Shown here in pieces: positions 6,256-6,746 of a stretch of 6,746 nucleotides of DNA (the first letter of the stretch is position 1; the number at the start of each line of letters is the position of its first letter). The stretch spans positions 1 to 6,746 of the forward strand of contig WLKU01000071.1 in assembly GCA_009701105.1 (NCBI GenBank), read 5' to 3'. The translations under genes were made by a program, and so were the position numbers. The notes beneath the pieces were generated by a model, which did not search any database, was not told the DNA's origin, and saw nothing but the letters and a program-made list of their open reading frames with translations. This DNA is from Actinomycetota bacterium (GTDB lineage Bacteria > Actinomycetota > Acidimicrobiia > Acidimicrobiales > Ilumatobacteraceae).

Positions 6256-6746
6256 ATGAAGAAGTCAAGCATCAAGCTCGCAGTTGCGGGTCTCGCTGCT
6301 CTGTCTTTGGTCGTCGCAGCGTGCGGTGGATCAAGCAGTTCAACAGACACCACAGCAGCAGCCGCAGCAACAACAGAAGAGTGCGTCACACCAACACCTG
6401 TCAAATTGCAGTTGCAGTGGTTCACACAGGCTCAGTTCGCTGGCTATTACGCAGCACTTGAGAACGGCTACTACACAGACATGTGTCTCGATGTAACCAT
6501 TCTTGAAGGCGCAGTAGACATCACACCACAGACTGTTCTCGCCAACGGCGAAGCAGACTTCGCAGTTTCCTGGGTCTCGAAGGCTCTTGCATCACGCGAA
6601 GGTGGAGCAAACATCGTGGACATCGCACAGGTGTTCCAACGTTCAGGCACATTGCAGGTTTCGTTCAAGGATGCAGCAATTGCAACTTCGGCAGACTTCA
6701 AGGGCAAGAAGATTGGTAACTGGGGCTACGGCAACGAGTTCGAAAT
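6256..6746 (+). CDS. NMT1/ThiY-like ABC substrate-binding lipoprotein, 3'-truncated
   Basis: The extracytoplasmic binding protein of the importer; 163 residues are visible of a family usually about 320-380 long. The start is a Sec lipoprotein signal: MKKSSIKLAVAGLAALSLVV followed by AAC, with lipobox V20-A21-A22-C23. The lipidated cysteine is C23 (codon 6322-6324). Residues 24-42 are a low-complexity Ser/Thr/Ala tether, common in actinobacterial lipoproteins. The mature domain opens with VKLQLQWFTQAQFAGYYAAL (49-68), the strand-loop-helix of the NMT1/THI5-like fold. It recalls the QFAGYYAA motif of riboflavin (RibY) and pyrimidine-precursor (ThiY) binders. Cysteines C43 and C77 flank this first unit and could form a disulfide. 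ANGEADFAVSW and FKGKKIGNWGYGNE continue the domain. The ligand is unknown: pyrimidine bases, dihydropyrimidines, hydantoins and riboflavin are candidates, with the neighbours favouring pyrimidine-like compounds. The gene follows permease B after 29 bases. Confidence 0.9.
   Translation, partial: MKKSSIKLAVAGLAALSLVVAACGGSSSSTDTTAAAAATTEECVTPTPVKLQLQWFTQAQFAGYYAALENGYYTDMCLDVTILEGAVDITPQTVLANGEADFAVSWVSKALASREGGANIVDIAQVFQRSGTLQVSFKDAAIATSADFKGKKIGNWGYGNEFE

Noticed and set aside
6340..6376. GCA/CAG/ACA-rich repeat-like run in the lipoprotein gene
   Set aside because: It encodes the ordinary Ser/Thr/Ala tether after the lipobox, not a separate repeat element.
3748..6746. Labelling the importer as taurine (tauABC) or alkanesulfonate (ssuABC)
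   Set aside because: ATPase and permease likeness is shared by the whole group; no sulfonate monooxygenase or TauD-like gene is present, and the binding protein has the NMT1/RibY-like QFAGYYAA motif.

Overview
The window is a single co-oriented run of seven genes on the + strand. There is almost no non-coding DNA: the longest gap is 41 bases, and two junctions are ATGA stop/start overlaps. It opens inside a hydantoinase/dihydropyrimidinase gene, whose N-terminus lies outside. It closes inside a lipoprotein gene, whose C-terminus lies outside. No RNA genes, insertion sequences, CRISPR arrays or phage genes are visible.

Organism: composition is roughly balanced in G+C, with strong use of TTG/CTC for leucine and GCA for alanine. 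A luciferase-like oxidoreductase of the F420-dependent type and an alanine/threonine-rich actinobacterial-style lipoprotein linker point to Actinobacteriota. A moderate-GC aquatic lineage such as Acidimicrobiia is possible. This placement is inference. Chloroflexota, which can also make F420, is not excluded.

Layout: 1-1173, cyclic amidohydrolase (dihydropyrimidinase/hydantoinase, partial). 1209-2693, CoA-acylating (methyl)malonate-semialdehyde dehydrogenase. 2735-3751, luciferase-like (LLM) flavin/F420 oxidoreductase. 3748-4629, ABC permease A. 4626-5438, ABC ATPase. 5441-6226, ABC permease B. 6256 to the end, NMT1/ThiY-like substrate-binding lipoprotein. A stem capped by a C(UUCG)G tetraloop fills most of the gap before the lipoprotein gene.

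How they may work together: the binding protein, two different permeases and the ATPase form an importer. The amidohydrolase would open a dihydropyrimidine or hydantoin ring. The dehydrogenase would turn the malonate or methylmalonate semialdehyde left after carbamoyl removal and transamination into acetyl-CoA or propionyl-CoA. This matches the two ends of reductive uracil/thymine catabolism. The middle steps (beta-ureidopropionase, beta-alanine transaminase) and the first reduction (dihydropyrimidine dehydrogenase) are not in the window. The LLM enzyme has no place in the textbook pathway and is the most interesting unknown: an F420- or flavin-linked redox step tied to N-heterocycle uptake and breakdown.
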